This document shows, piece after piece, positions 1 to 8,700 of a DNA stretch of 64,000 bases. Below the pieces are notes generated by a model that worked only from the letters and a program-made list of their open reading frames with translations, searched no databases and was not told the DNA's origin. Origin of the DNA: Saccharothrix algeriensis (lineage in GTDB: Bacteria; Actinomycetota; Actinomycetes; Mycobacteriales; Pseudonocardiaceae); assembly GCF_016907655.1 (NCBI RefSeq), contig NZ_JAFBCL010000001.1, positions 6,668,001-6,732,000 on the forward strand, written 5' to 3'. Both the position numbers and the translations under genes were made by a program. Positions within the stretch are counted from its first letter, which is position 1, and each line of letters begins with the position of its first letter.

Positions 1-271
1 GCGAGCCGGTGCCCGGACCCTGCAGCGGGTAGGCGGGGTGCGCCATGTCGGCGCTCACGCGGGGGTCGGCGAGCACGGCGCGCTGGTCGGCGTAGCGGGT
101 GACCAGCCACGGCGTGCTGCCGTCCCACAGCTCGACCTTCGCCAACGGCGCCCGCTCCCGGAGCCCGCGCAGGGCGGGCGGCGGGTCGAACGGGCAGCCG
201 TCGGCGCGGGGCATCGGGTACCGGGGGAGGCGGGCCGTGCCCTCGCCGACGGGCTGCGACGGGTTCGTCAT
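1..271 (-). CDS. Cytochrome P450, N-terminal part only
   Basis: Only the first 90 residues are inside the window; the gene runs off the left edge. The N-terminus is typical of actinobacterial class I P450s of the CYP105 kind: a short start, the segment YPMPRADGCPFDPPPALRGL, then WDGSTPWLVTRYADQRAVLA and LADPRVSAD. The haem-binding Cys loop and the I helix are outside the window. It is the third gene of a minus-strand operon, 32 bp downstream of a ferredoxin reductase gene that overlaps a ferredoxin gene, so the whole electron-transfer chain is encoded together. The substrate cannot be told; it could act in xenobiotic hydroxylation or tailor a metabolite. Family call is sure, subfamily is by eye. 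Confidence 0.9.
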   Translation of the reverse strand, partial: MTNPSQPVGEGTARLPRYPMPRADGCPFDPPPALRGLRERAPLAKVELWDGSTPWLVTRYADQRAVLADPRVSADMAHPAYPLQGPGTGS

Positions 272-303
272 GGCCTACCTCCCGGTAGCGGGCCGCGCCG
301 GGG

Positions 304-1494
304 TCAGGAACCGGCGCGGACGGGGTGGTGCGGGACCACCAGGCGCTCCTGCCGGAGCAGGCGGGTCTGCTTGGGCATGTTCCAGCCCAGGACGCCGACC
401 GCCTCGCCGTCGTCCTGCTCGTACAGCGCCACGAAGCGGCGGTCGGCGACCTCGCCCTCCACCACGGTCACCCGCGTGCCCGCGGTGGGCACGCCGTGGA
501 CGTGGATCTTCGCGTCGAACTGGTCGGTCCAGAAGTACGGCACGGGCGCGTAGGGCCGGTCCGCGCCCAGGATGTCCTCCGCCACCGCCGCGGCCTGCTC
601 GGTGGCGTTCGTGCGGTTCTCCAGCCGCAGCGACCCCAGGCGGGGGTGCTGCCAGCGGGCGACGTCGCCGACCGCGTAGACGCCCTCGGCGGCGCGGCAC
701 CGCTCGTCGCACACCACGCCGTTGTCCAGCGCCAACCCGCTGTCGGCCAACCACTCCGTGTTCGGGACCGCGCCCACCGCGACCACGACCACGTCCGCCG
801 GGAGCACCTCGCCGCCCGCCACCCGCACGCCGGTGACCCGGTCGCCGTCGTCGACCAGGCCGTCGAACGCGGTGCCCGGCCGCAGCCGGACACCGCGCTC
901 GACGTGCAGCGCGGTCAGCGCCCCGGAGGCCAGCGGCCCGAGCGGGAACGCCATCAGCGAGGGCTGGAGCCCCAGGACGGTGACGTCCACGCCGAGTTCG
1001 CGCGCGGTGGCGGCGATCTCGGTGCCCAGCACGCCGTCGCCGACCACCACCAGCCGCCGCGCGGCCACCAGGTCGGCGCGCAGCACGAGCGCGTCGGCCA
1101 CCGTGCGCAGCACGTGCACGCCGGCCACCCGCGGCCCGCCGCCCAGGGTCCGGGGCCGCGCCCCGGTCGCCACCACCACGGTGTCGGCGGTCAGCGTGGC
1201 GCCCGAGGCGGTGCGCACCGCCCGCGCCCCGACGTCGAGCGACACCGCCGCGTCGCCCAGCACCAGGCGGGCGCGCAGCGCCTCCAGCGCCTCGGCGGTG
1301 CGCAGGTGCGCCCGGTCGGGCTCCCACCGGCCGGACAGCACCTGCTTGGACAGCGGCGGCCGGTCGTAGGGCGGGTGCCCCTCGTCGCCCAGCAGGGTCA
1401 CCTCGCCGGTGTAGCCCTTGCGGCGCAGTGCTTCGACCGTGGCCAGCCCGGCGGCGGAGGCGCCGACGACCAGCACGGAGGAAGGCACGCTCAC
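304..1494 (-). CDS. NAD(P)H-dependent FAD ferredoxin reductase of a P450 system
   Basis: A 396-residue cytosolic flavoprotein of the putidaredoxin/rhodocoxin reductase family. It shows the N-terminal FAD Rossmann motif (VLVVGASAAG, from about residue 8), a second dinucleotide motif for NAD(P)H (VVVGDGVLGTEIA, about 150) and the C-terminal FAD contact GVYAVGDVARW (about 270). The start is a GTG overlapping the ferredoxin stop as GTGA, so the two genes are translationally coupled. It should pass electrons from NAD(P)H to the upstream 3Fe-4S ferredoxin and then to the P450 encoded just downstream. Length is normal for the family and no key residue is visibly lost. Confidence 0.92.
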   Translation of the reverse strand: MSVPSSVLVVGASAAGLATVEALRRKGYTGEVTLLGDEGHPPYDRPPLSKQVLSGRWEPDRAHLRTAEALEALRARLVLGDAAVSLDVGARAVRTASGATLTADTVVVATGARPRTLGGGPRVAGVHVLRTVADALVLRADLVAARRLVVVGDGVLGTEIAATARELGVDVTVLGLQPSLMAFPLGPLASGALTALHVERGVRLRPGTAFDGLVDDGDRVTGVRVAGGEVLPADVVVVAVGAVPNTEWLADSGLALDNGVVCDERCRAAEGVYAVGDVARWQHPRLGSLRLENRTNATEQAAAVAEDILGADRPYAPVPYFWTDQFDAKIHVHGVPTAGTRVTVVEGEVADRRFVALYEQDDGEAVGVLGWNMPKQTRLLRQERLVVPHHPVRAGS

Positions 1495-1697
1495 GCGTCG
1501 GCCCCGAGCGTCAGCGTGATGGCCGCGACCGGGCAGACCTCCACGGCCTCGCGGACGCTCTCGTGCAGGTGCTCGGCAGGCTCCGCGTCCAGCACGACCA
1601 CCACGCCGTCACCGATGCGCTGGTCGAACACCTCCGGCGCCGCCAGTGCGCACATGCCCGCGCCGCAGCACTTGTCCTCGTCCACAGTGATCTTCAT
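1491..1697 (-). CDS. 3Fe-4S type ferredoxin of the P450 operon
   Basis: A 68-residue ferredoxin starting at ATG 1697. Cys10, Cys16 and Cys55 occupy the three-ligand positions of the actinobacterial P450 ferredoxins (DEDKCCGAGMC, then EVCPVAAI), with an extra Cys11; the usual fourth [4Fe-4S] ligand is absent, so a [3Fe-4S] cluster is expected. The APEVFDQ segment is also typical. It is first in a three-gene operon (ferredoxin, reductase, P450) and overlaps the reductase by 4 bp. About 750 bp without an intact gene lie upstream, with a possible promoter at 1860-1888. Confidence 0.92.
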   Translation of the reverse strand: MKITVDEDKCCGAGMCALAAPEVFDQRIGDGVVVVLDAEPAEHLHESVREAVEVCPVAAITLTLGADA

Positions 1698-1859
1698 GTC
1701 CCGCGTCCCTCCGCGTCCTCGTCCTGGTGGGAACCCGGGTCGCGGTGGTCTCCGCGACCGGCCCGGAGGCCACGTCCCCCAAGGTCCCCCACACCACCGC
1801 CGGCGTCCGTCCGCCTCGTCCGCGGCCCGGTGCCGGCGGGGTGCGGGGCCGTCGCGCCC

Positions 1860-1888
1860 AGCTAACCGAGTGCCGGAAACCCGGTCAA
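1860..1888 (-). promoter_or_regulatory. Candidate promoter for the ferredoxin-reductase-P450 operon
   Basis: On the minus strand TTGACC (1888-1883) is followed after 17 bp by TTAGCT (1865-1860). The -35 is close to consensus, the -10 is weak. It lies about 160 bp upstream of the ferredoxin start, in a stretch less GC-rich than its surroundings. Pattern match only. Confidence 0.3.
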
Positions 1889-2151
1889 GCAAGTGACTTG
1901 GTAAAGCCGGAGTGGCATCGCCGCCGTCGCGCCGGGACGGCGCACATCGGATGATCGCCCCACCGCGGCCCGGCCGCCGCGCCGGACCGGCGCGGGGAGC
2001 ACCGCCGCCGGCGCGCGCCCCGGAGACCCATAGGGGTTCCTTATGGTCTTCCTGTAACGCTTTTGTGCCACGCGTTGAACGCCGCCGGACAGCGCTCCCA
2101 CCCGCTTCCCGGCCCCGGTCGGCCTTTGCCGCTTCAGTCCACAGTGGACCG

Positions 2152-2345
2152 ATGTCGGCCGCGGTGGAGTTCCCCGGCGGCGCGGGTGCTCGCGTGCCTG
2201 TGCGCCGGCGAGTCCGGCGGTTCCACCGCGCCGAGCCGGTCGCGCGGCTGCGGGTCGGCCCGGCGTCGGTCTCCAAGGCCGTCAACCACCTCGGACCGCT
2301 GGAGGCGGTCCGGCGCGAGCGCGACGGCGGCGGCCTGCGCGGCGG
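2152..2345 (+). pseudogene. Frameshifted remnant of a MarR/GbsR-type HTH regulator
   Basis: The reading frame beginning at ATG 2152 is broken. Residues ARVLACLCAGESGG (about 2177-2220) read in one frame; the typical next part of the family, LRVGPASVSKAVNHL followed by VRRERDG (about 2239-2330), reads in another. Joined, they look like the N-terminal winged helix of actinobacterial MarR/GbsR-like regulators, where the phrase PASVSKAV is the recognition helix. Several residues between the parts are missing, and nothing recognisable follows. This is best read as a decayed gene in the 1698-2448 gap. The call rests on recognising the family motif by eye. Confidence 0.5.
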
Positions 2346-2448
2346 CGACCCCGCCGGGGGCGCGTGGGGACCGCCCGGCCGGAGAGCGTCCCGACGGCCT
2401 CCCGACACCCTGACCGGGCCACCGGGGACCGCTCGGCGCCGGGGTGGG

Positions 2449-3114
2449 TCAGGTCGCGCCGCCGGTGAGCGGCCGGCCCGCCACCTGCCACTCCAGGACG
2501 CCGTCCGCCAGCCGCACCGCGCGGTAGCCGCGCGTGGACAGCAGGCGGACGGCGTCGTGGGCGTAGGAGCAGAACGCGCCCCGGCAGTACGCGACGATGT
2601 CCAGGTCGGTGGGCAGCTCGTCGAGGCGCCCGGCCAGCTCCTCCATGGGGATGGACAGCGCGCCGGGGATGTGCCCCGCGTCGTACTCGGTCTTCGGCCG
2701 CACGTCCACCACGACGGCCCGCCCCGCGCTGACCCGGCGCAGCAGCTCGTCGCGGTCGACCTCCTCGGTGTCGTCCGGGCCCACGTGCCTGCGCCGGGCC
2801 ACGGCGACCTCCGCGGACTGGGTGGCGGCCACCGTCAGCAGCCGGGCGTACAGCGCGGCGACCTCGGCGCTGGCGATGCTGTAGCGGATGGTGGTGCCGT
2901 CGCGCGAGGTGGTGAGCAGACCCGCCTGCCGCAGCGTCTGCAGGTGCGCCGACGTCGTCGTCACGTTGAGCCCGGCCGCGCGCGCCAGCTCCACGACGCC
3001 CCTGGAGCGCTGCACCAGCAGCTCGATCAGCTCCAACCGCTTGCCGTTGCCCAGTGCCTTGCCGACGCGCGCCAACAGCTCGAACAACTCGGGCCGGGAA
3101 CCGTCATCGCTCAT
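2449..3114 (-). CDS. ArsR-family regulator fused to a rhodanese domain
   Basis: A 221-residue protein in two parts. Residues about 12-85 form an ArsR winged helix (LARAAGLNVTTTSAHLQTLR is the HTH). Residues about 115-220 form a rhodanese domain with the active-site loop CRGAFC, catalytic Cys177. Such ArsR-rhodanese fusions are known as sensors or regulators tied to reactive sulfur or metalloid handling; here the ligand is unknown. The ATG at 3114 is the natural start. Upstream, an imperfect inverted repeat (GGAATACGGTAATTTCC, 3148-3164) could be its own operator. It is divergent from the StrR-like regulator of the next cluster, 690 bp away. Confidence 0.88.
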   Translation of the reverse strand: MSDDGSRPELFELLARVGKALGNGKRLELIELLVQRSRGVVELARAAGLNVTTTSAHLQTLRQAGLLTTSRDGTTIRYSIASAEVAALYARLLTVAATQSAEVAVARRRHVGPDDTEEVDRDELLRRVSAGRAVVVDVRPKTEYDAGHIPGALSIPMEELAGRLDELPTDLDIVAYCRGAFCSYAHDAVRLLSTRGYRAVRLADGVLEWQVAGRPLTGGAT

Positions 3115-3654
3115 GTGGCATCACACTCCAGTGTTCCCTGGATCTGTGGAATACGGTAATTTCCGCCTGGTGGGACATCAAGGGAAGGGGGTTGACATGG
3201 ACTTGATCAGCAGAAACCGGGCGCTGGGGGCCGTCGTCGACCCCTGTGCGAGCCGGTGGCGGCCGACCGGCTCGCGGACCCCCGAAGCGTCCTGCGGCCC
3301 GTTGTACCCCGGGACGCCCCGGGCTCCGCCGGGTGGCTCCGGCTGTCACCCTCGGAGTGGGGCGTCCTGGGGAGCTCCTGGCGCGGGTGGCCGTCGACGG
3401 CGACGGGGTCGTTCGGGGCGATCCCGCTCCGGTCGTCCGGAGCAGCCCGCCGCCCCGGTGGCGCGGGCGGGTGGTCGGGCAGCACGTGGAAAGCGCCCGG
3501 TCGCCACATCGCCCTGCTCCATCCGTCCCAGAGCCGACACAGTAGTGCGTCGGCGTGTTCCAGTCGATCCGAATAGCCGGAAGAAGTGTCCGGCGGTGGT
3601 GCGGCCAAGCGGCCGACCAGTGGTTCCTGCAGGTAGCTCCGTCACCGAGCGACC
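3115..3654. other. Non-coding stretch upstream of the StrR-like regulator
   Basis: I see no convincing gene here. Short open frames between about 3246 and 3645 exist on both strands but lack recognisable domains, and no frame has a good start signal. The only notable sites are a possible ArsR operator at 3148-3164 and the candidate regulator promoter just beyond this stretch. Confidence 0.5.
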
Positions 3655-3682
3655 TTGCTTTCCGTTGCATTTTGGCTACGCT
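3655..3682 (+). promoter_or_regulatory. Candidate promoter of the StrR-like regulator gene
   Basis: TTGCTT (3655-3660) and TACGCT (3677-3682) are separated by 16 bp in a locally AT-richer stretch, about 120 bp before the TTG start at 3805. This is a weak consensus match. Confidence 0.3.
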
Positions 3683-3804
3683 GGTCCGGGGACCTGTTCG
3701 ATACGCGCGGTGGCTGGGTGGCACCGCGTCGTTGTCCGGGTCCGCAACTATGGGGAAGACTTTCCGGCTGCGTGTGCTGACTGTGTCGGCTAGGGGGAGA
3801 AAAA

Positions 3805-4869
3805 TTGCTCCGCTATGTCGAGTACCAATTACCGGATGTGATCGACCGATGTGTTCCGGAGTCCGCGGATAATATTGAGCTGTGGCTCGACGGTCAATCC
3901 GCGGTGCCGGTCCCGGTCACCGCGCTGAGGCCGTCGGACTCCCCCCGGCTCGCTGGGGAGGACTGCGAGCACGCCCGTGCCCTGGCCGAGTCGGAGACGG
4001 CTCTGCCGCCGGTGCTGGTGCACCGGCCCACCATGCGGGTCATCGACGGGATGCACCGGCTCCACGCCGCGGTGCTGCGCGGTGAGGAGACGATCCGCGT
4101 GCGCTTCTTCGACGGTGACGCCGCCGACGCCTTCGTGCTCGGCGTGCGCTCGAACGTCAAGCACGGCAGACCGCTGACGCTGGCCGACCGGCGGGCCGCG
4201 GCCCTGCGCATCATCGCGTCGCACCCGCAGTGGTCCGACCGGGCCATCGCCTCGGCCACCGGGCTCGCGGCCAAGACCGTCGGCGCGATCCGCGCCTGCG
4301 CAACTGGTGAGGATCCGCAGTCGCGCAGCCGGGTCGGCCGGGACGGCCGCGTCCGGCCGCTCAACAGCGCGGACGGCCGGCTGCGGGCCAGCGCCCTGCT
4401 GCGGGAGAAGCCCTCCGCCTCGCTGCGGCAGATCGCGGTGCAGGCGGGCGTCTCGCTGGGCACGGTGCGCGACGTGCGCGACCGCCTGGCCCGCGGCGAC
4501 GACCCGGTGCCGCCCCGGCAGCGCCGCGGTCCGCGCGGCACGGGCTCGGCTTCGGGCGCCGGCTCCTCCACTCGGGCCAAGGAGCCGCAGCGGGCGCCCG
4601 CGGCCGACCGGTGCGCCGAGCGGGTGGAAGCGCAGCGGTCGCTGCTGGTGCGGCTCAAGCGCGACCCGTCGCTGCGGTTCACCGAGGCGGGCCGCACGCT
4701 GATCCGCCTGCTCAACTCGCACGTGGTGGACCAGCCGGAGTGCCGGCAGGTCCTCGACGCGGTCCCGGCGCACTGCCGCGGCATCGTCGCCGAGATCGCC
4801 CAGTCCTACGCGGACACCTGGAAGGAGTTGGCCGTGTGGCTGGACCGGGGGACGTCCGCCGGGTCCTGA
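3805..4869 (+). CDS. StrR-like pathway regulator with ParB-type N-terminal domain
   Basis: A 354-residue DNA-binding protein of the StrR kind (regulators of streptomycin and glycopeptide clusters, about 320-350 residues). Residues about 40-125 show the ParB/sulfiredoxin-like domain with VIDGMHRLHAA and a following RSNVKHGRPLT. An HTH is visible at about 144-164 (SDRAIASATGLAAKTVGAIR) and a second helix pair at about 207-232 (LRQIAVQAGVSLGTVRDV). The start is TTG at 3805, chosen because a strong ribosome site (AGGGGGA, 3792-3798) sits 6 nt before it. It stands at the edge of the dithiolopyrrolone-type cluster and is the best candidate for its activator. I found no obvious StrR-box in the neighbouring promoters, so the target sites are unknown. 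Confidence 0.8.
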   Translation: MLRYVEYQLPDVIDRCVPESADNIELWLDGQSAVPVPVTALRPSDSPRLAGEDCEHARALAESETALPPVLVHRPTMRVIDGMHRLHAAVLRGEETIRVRFFDGDAADAFVLGVRSNVKHGRPLTLADRRAAALRIIASHPQWSDRAIASATGLAAKTVGAIRACATGEDPQSRSRVGRDGRVRPLNSADGRLRASALLREKPSASLRQIAVQAGVSLGTVRDVRDRLARGDDPVPPRQRRGPRGTGSASGAGSSTRAKEPQRAPAADRCAERVEAQRSLLVRLKRDPSLRFTEAGRTLIRLLNSHVVDQPECRQVLDAVPAHCRGIVAEIAQSYADTWKELAVWLDRGTSAGS

Positions 4870-4921
4870 CCGCCGTGCCCGAGGGGCTCGCCACCGCCGG
4901 TGGCGAGCCCCGGCGCGCGGC

Positions 4922-5503
4922 TCACGCCGACTGCGCGGCCAGCAGGTCGCCGACGATCTTCGCCACCTCCGGCGGCGGGGGCATCGTCGGGTGGTGCGAC
5001 ATGGAGCGCGACCCGACGTCGTAGCTGTCGTGCCACTCCGGCTCGGGCACGTGGCCGCCGTCCGCGCGGATCTGCGCGACGTTGCGCTGCACCGCGGGCT
5101 TGCGCCACATGGCCGCCCCCATCGACGGGAAGTACACCACCGGGCAGGTGGTGGACAGGATCACCGTCGTCAGCCGGTTGGGCGCCGCGCCGGTCGCGAC
5201 GGCGGCCAGCATGTTCGCCGTCGCGGGCAGCACCACCACGACGTCGTGGCCGGCGGCCAGCCGGGACGGCTTGTCGGTCGGCCAGTCCTCGGGGGACTCG
5301 CCGCTGACGACGCGCTCGGCGTGGATCGCCACGGTGGTCGGTGGCAGGAAGGTCGTCGCCGTGTGCGTCATCAGCACGGTGTAGGTGCCGCCGAGCCTGC
5401 TGCGCATCTCGGTGAGGTAGGCGGGCAGGGCCGTCACGGCGACCGAACCGGTGGCTCCCACGAGCACGCGCGGGCCGGTGGGAATTCCGCTGTTCTCGAT
5501 CAT
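4922..5503 (-). CDS. hlmF: EpiD/PPC-decarboxylase-like flavoprotein (HlmF-type cysteine decarboxylase)
   Basis: A 193-residue FMN protein of the HFCD family, which oxidatively decarboxylates C-terminal cysteine residues. It has the FMN-binding start VLVGATGSVA (13-22), a PASANT-like motif as PATANM (93-98) and the PxMNxxMW substrate loop as PSMGAAMW (126-133) followed by KPAVQRNV. By eye, the HxxLA position before the PATANM motif (about residue 79) is Pro rather than the usual His, which deserves a check. In dithiolopyrrolone biosynthesis the HlmF homologue removes the carboxylate from the Cys-Cys derived intermediate. The gene is divergent from the NRPS operon, the relation I recall for hlmF and hlmE. 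ATG 5503 was taken because the similarity begins there. Confidence 0.82.
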   Translation of the reverse strand: MIENSGIPTGPRVLVGATGSVAVTALPAYLTEMRSRLGGTYTVLMTHTATTFLPPTTVAIHAERVVSGESPEDWPTDKPSRLAAGHDVVVVLPATANMLAAVATGAAPNRLTTVILSTTCPVVYFPSMGAAMWRKPAVQRNVAQIRADGGHVPEPEWHDSYDVGSRSMSHHPTMPPPPEVAKIVGDLLAAQSA

Positions 5504-5589
5504 AAGTCCATGGTGCCGCGACCCGGGACGAGTATCAACGCCGCGGTCGCGCACGCCCGGACGCGCATTTGTGCGCGCCGGCGGCCCGG

Positions 5590-5619
5590 TTGACAAGGCT
5601 CGAAGCCGGCTGCTGTCAT
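5590..5619 (+). promoter_or_regulatory. Candidate promoter of the NRPS operon
   Basis: A perfect TTGACA (5590-5595) and TGTCAT (5614-5619; four of six consensus bases) are separated by 18 bp in the 216-bp divergent spacer between the decarboxylase and the NRPS gene. This would give an untranslated leader of roughly 95 nt. Confidence 0.5.
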
Positions 5620-5719
5620 CCCTGTGCCGGGTGCGGCGCGCTGGGGTGAATTTTGCGCCGGACGACCGGTGGTACCAGTTCTTCTGCGTTTTCGCCACGC
5701 TCTCGGGAGAGGTAGGGCA

Positions 5720-8700
5720 GTGAACGACCAATATTCATCTCTGATGGAGCTCCTGAATGGTCGGGCAGAATCAAAGTGTTCCCCGGAAGCACCTGTCCCG
5801 AACCACCGGCCGTTCCCGCTGACCGATCTCCAGCACGCCATGGTGATCGGCCGCCACCGGGGGATCGAGCTGGGCGGGGTGGCCGGTCACGTCTACTTCG
5901 AGTTCGAGGGGCCGGCCCTGGACGTCGAGCGGCTGTCCCGGGCGCTGCGCGAGGTCGTCGCCCGCCACGACATGCTGCGCGCGGTGACCGCGCCCGACGG
6001 CGCCGGCCAGTGCGTGCTGGACGAGGTGCCCGACTACGAGATCCGGGTCACCGACCTGCGCGACCGCACCGACGAGGAGCGCCGCGCCGCGCTGGACGCG
6101 ATCCGGGCCGAGCTGTCCGACGAGGTCCGGCCCACCGACCAGTGGCCGCTGTTCGACATCCGCGCCACGCTGCCCGCCGAGGGCCGCACCCGCCTGCACC
6201 TGAGCTTCGACCTGCTGTTCGTCGACGTGCGCAGCCTGTACGCCGTGCTGGCGGAGTGGCGCCGCCGCTACGACGAGCCGGACTGGCGGCCCGAGCCGCT
6301 GGACGTGACCTTCCGCGACCACGTCCTGCGCCAGGCGGAACTGCTCGACGGCGACGAGGGGCGCCGGGCCCGGGAGTACTGGGAGGCCCGCCTGGACGAG
6401 CTGCCCGCCGGGCCGGACCTGCCGCTGGCCACGTCGCCGGAGCTGGTCGGCCGGCCGGTGTTCCGCAAGCTCGACGCCGTGGTGCCCGCGCCGCGCTGGG
6501 CGGCGATCAAGGAGGCCGCCGCCCGCCGTGGCGTGCCGGTGAACGTCGTGCTGCTGGCCGCTTACGGCGAGGTGCTGCGCCGGTGGTCGCGGCGGTCGGA
6601 CTTCACGATCGCGCTCACCCTGCTCGACCGGCTGCCGGTGCACCCGCGCATCGGCGAGGTGGTGGGCGACTTCCTGTCCCTGGGCCTGCCGGTGACCCGC
6701 GCGTCGGGCGGTGGGACGTTCGAGGACCGCGTCCGCGCGCTGGCCGACCAGGTGAGCGCCGACGCCGACCACGCGGCCTTCAGCGGCATCCGCGTGCTGC
6801 GGGAGCTGACCCGCGCCCGGGGCGACGGCCGCCCGGTGGGGATGCCCGTGGTCTACTCCAGCACGCTGGGCGGCGAGCCCGGCGGCGACGCCCTCGGGCT
6901 GTTCGGCGAGGTCGTGCACAGCGCCTCCCAGACCCCGCAGATCTGGCTGGAGAACCAGGTCCGCGAGCAGGCCGGCGGCCTGGCGCTGAGCTGGAACGCC
7001 GTCGAGGGGCTGTTCCCCGCCGGCGTCGTCGACGACATGTTCGACGCCTACCTGCGGCTGCTGGCCGCGATCGCCGACGACGAGGCGCTGTGGGCCCGCA
7101 CCGGCGGCGTCGTGCCGCTGCCCGAGCACCAGCGCCGGGAGCGGGACGAGGCCAACGACACCGCCCAGGACCTGCCGCCCGCGCTGCTGCACGAGCTGGT
7201 GGGCGCCGCGGCGGCGCGGACGCCCGACGCCGTGGCGGTGATCGCCGACGGCGCCGAGGTGACCTTCCGGCGGCTGAGCGAGGACGCGCACCGGCTCGGG
7301 CACCGGCTGCGCGCCGAGGGCCACGGCGTGCCGAACACGCTCGTCGCGGTGTCGATGCGGCCGGGCGCGCGGCTGTTCTCCGCGCTGCTGGGCGTGCTGC
7401 ACTCCGGCGCCGCCTACGTGTCGATCGACCCGGAGCTGCCCGAGCAGCGCCGCCTGAAGCTGCTGGCGCGCTGCGCCGCCACGGCCGTCGTCACCGAGCC
7501 CGAGCTGCGCGACCACCTGACGTGGCCCGAGGACGTCCAGGTGATCACGCCGGACGACGAGGCCACCCTCGCCTGCCCGGCGCAGCGGCCCGAGGACGTC
7601 CAGGGCCACGACGACCTGGCGTACGTGATCTTCACCTCCGGGTCGACCGGCGAGCCCAAGGGCGTGATGATCACCCACCGCTCGGCCGGCAACACCGTCC
7701 AGGACATCAACCGCCGGTTCGGCGTCGGCCCGGGCGACCGGGTCCTCGCGCTCGCGCCCACCGGCTTCGACCTGTCGGTCTACGACGTGTTCGGCGTGCT
7801 GGGCGCGGGCGGCGCGATCGTCGTGCCGGAGGCCGGGCGCAGCGGCGACGTCGCGCACTGGACCGAGCTGATCGACCGGCACCGGGTGACGGTCTGGAAC
7901 AGCGTTCCCGCGCCGATGCGGCTGTGGGCGGACTCGCTGGCCGACGCGCCCGCCGAGGCCGGCGCGAGCGTGCGGCTGGCGCTGCTCAGCGGCGACTGGA
8001 TCCCGGTGACGCTGCCGGGCAGGCTGCGCGAGCGCTTCCCGGACATGGCCGTGATCAGCCTCGGCGGCGCCACCGAGGGGTCGATCTGGTCGATCCACTA
8101 CCCGATCGGCGAGGTGTCGCCGGACTGGGCGAGCATCCCGTACGGCAAGCCGCTGGCCAACCAGACCATGCACGTCCTCGACGAGCGGCTGGAGCCGTGC
8201 CCGGTCTGGACGACCGGCGAGATCCACATCGGCGGCGTCGGCGTCGCGGCGGGCTACTGGGGCGACCCGGAGCGCACCGCGGAGCGGTTCTTCACCCACC
8301 CGGTCACCGGCGAGCGGCTCTACCGGACCGGGGACCTGGGCCGCTACCTGCCCGGCGGCGACATCGAGATCCTGGGCCGGACCGACTTCCAGGTCAAGAT
8401 CAACGGCTACCGGGTCGAGCTGGGCGAGATCGAGTCGGCGCTGAGCAAGCAGCCCGGCGTCGGCCACGCGCTGGTCGCCGCGCCGGTGCACCCGCTGAGC
8501 GGGCAGCGGCAGCTCGCCGCGTACGTCATCGCCGACGGCAGCGGCAAGCCCGACCCGTCGCTGCTGCGCAAGGCGCTGGCGGACGTGCTGCCCGGCTACA
8601 TGGTGCCCACGCACTACGTCGCGGTCGACGCGTTCCCGATGACGCCCAACGGCAAGATCGACCACGCCGCGCTGCCGACGCCGTGGCACGACGGCGGCGA

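Noticed and set aside
3246..3645. Short frames upstream of the StrR-like gene
   Set aside because: No recognisable motif, no supported start, and overlapping frames on both strands of similar quality.
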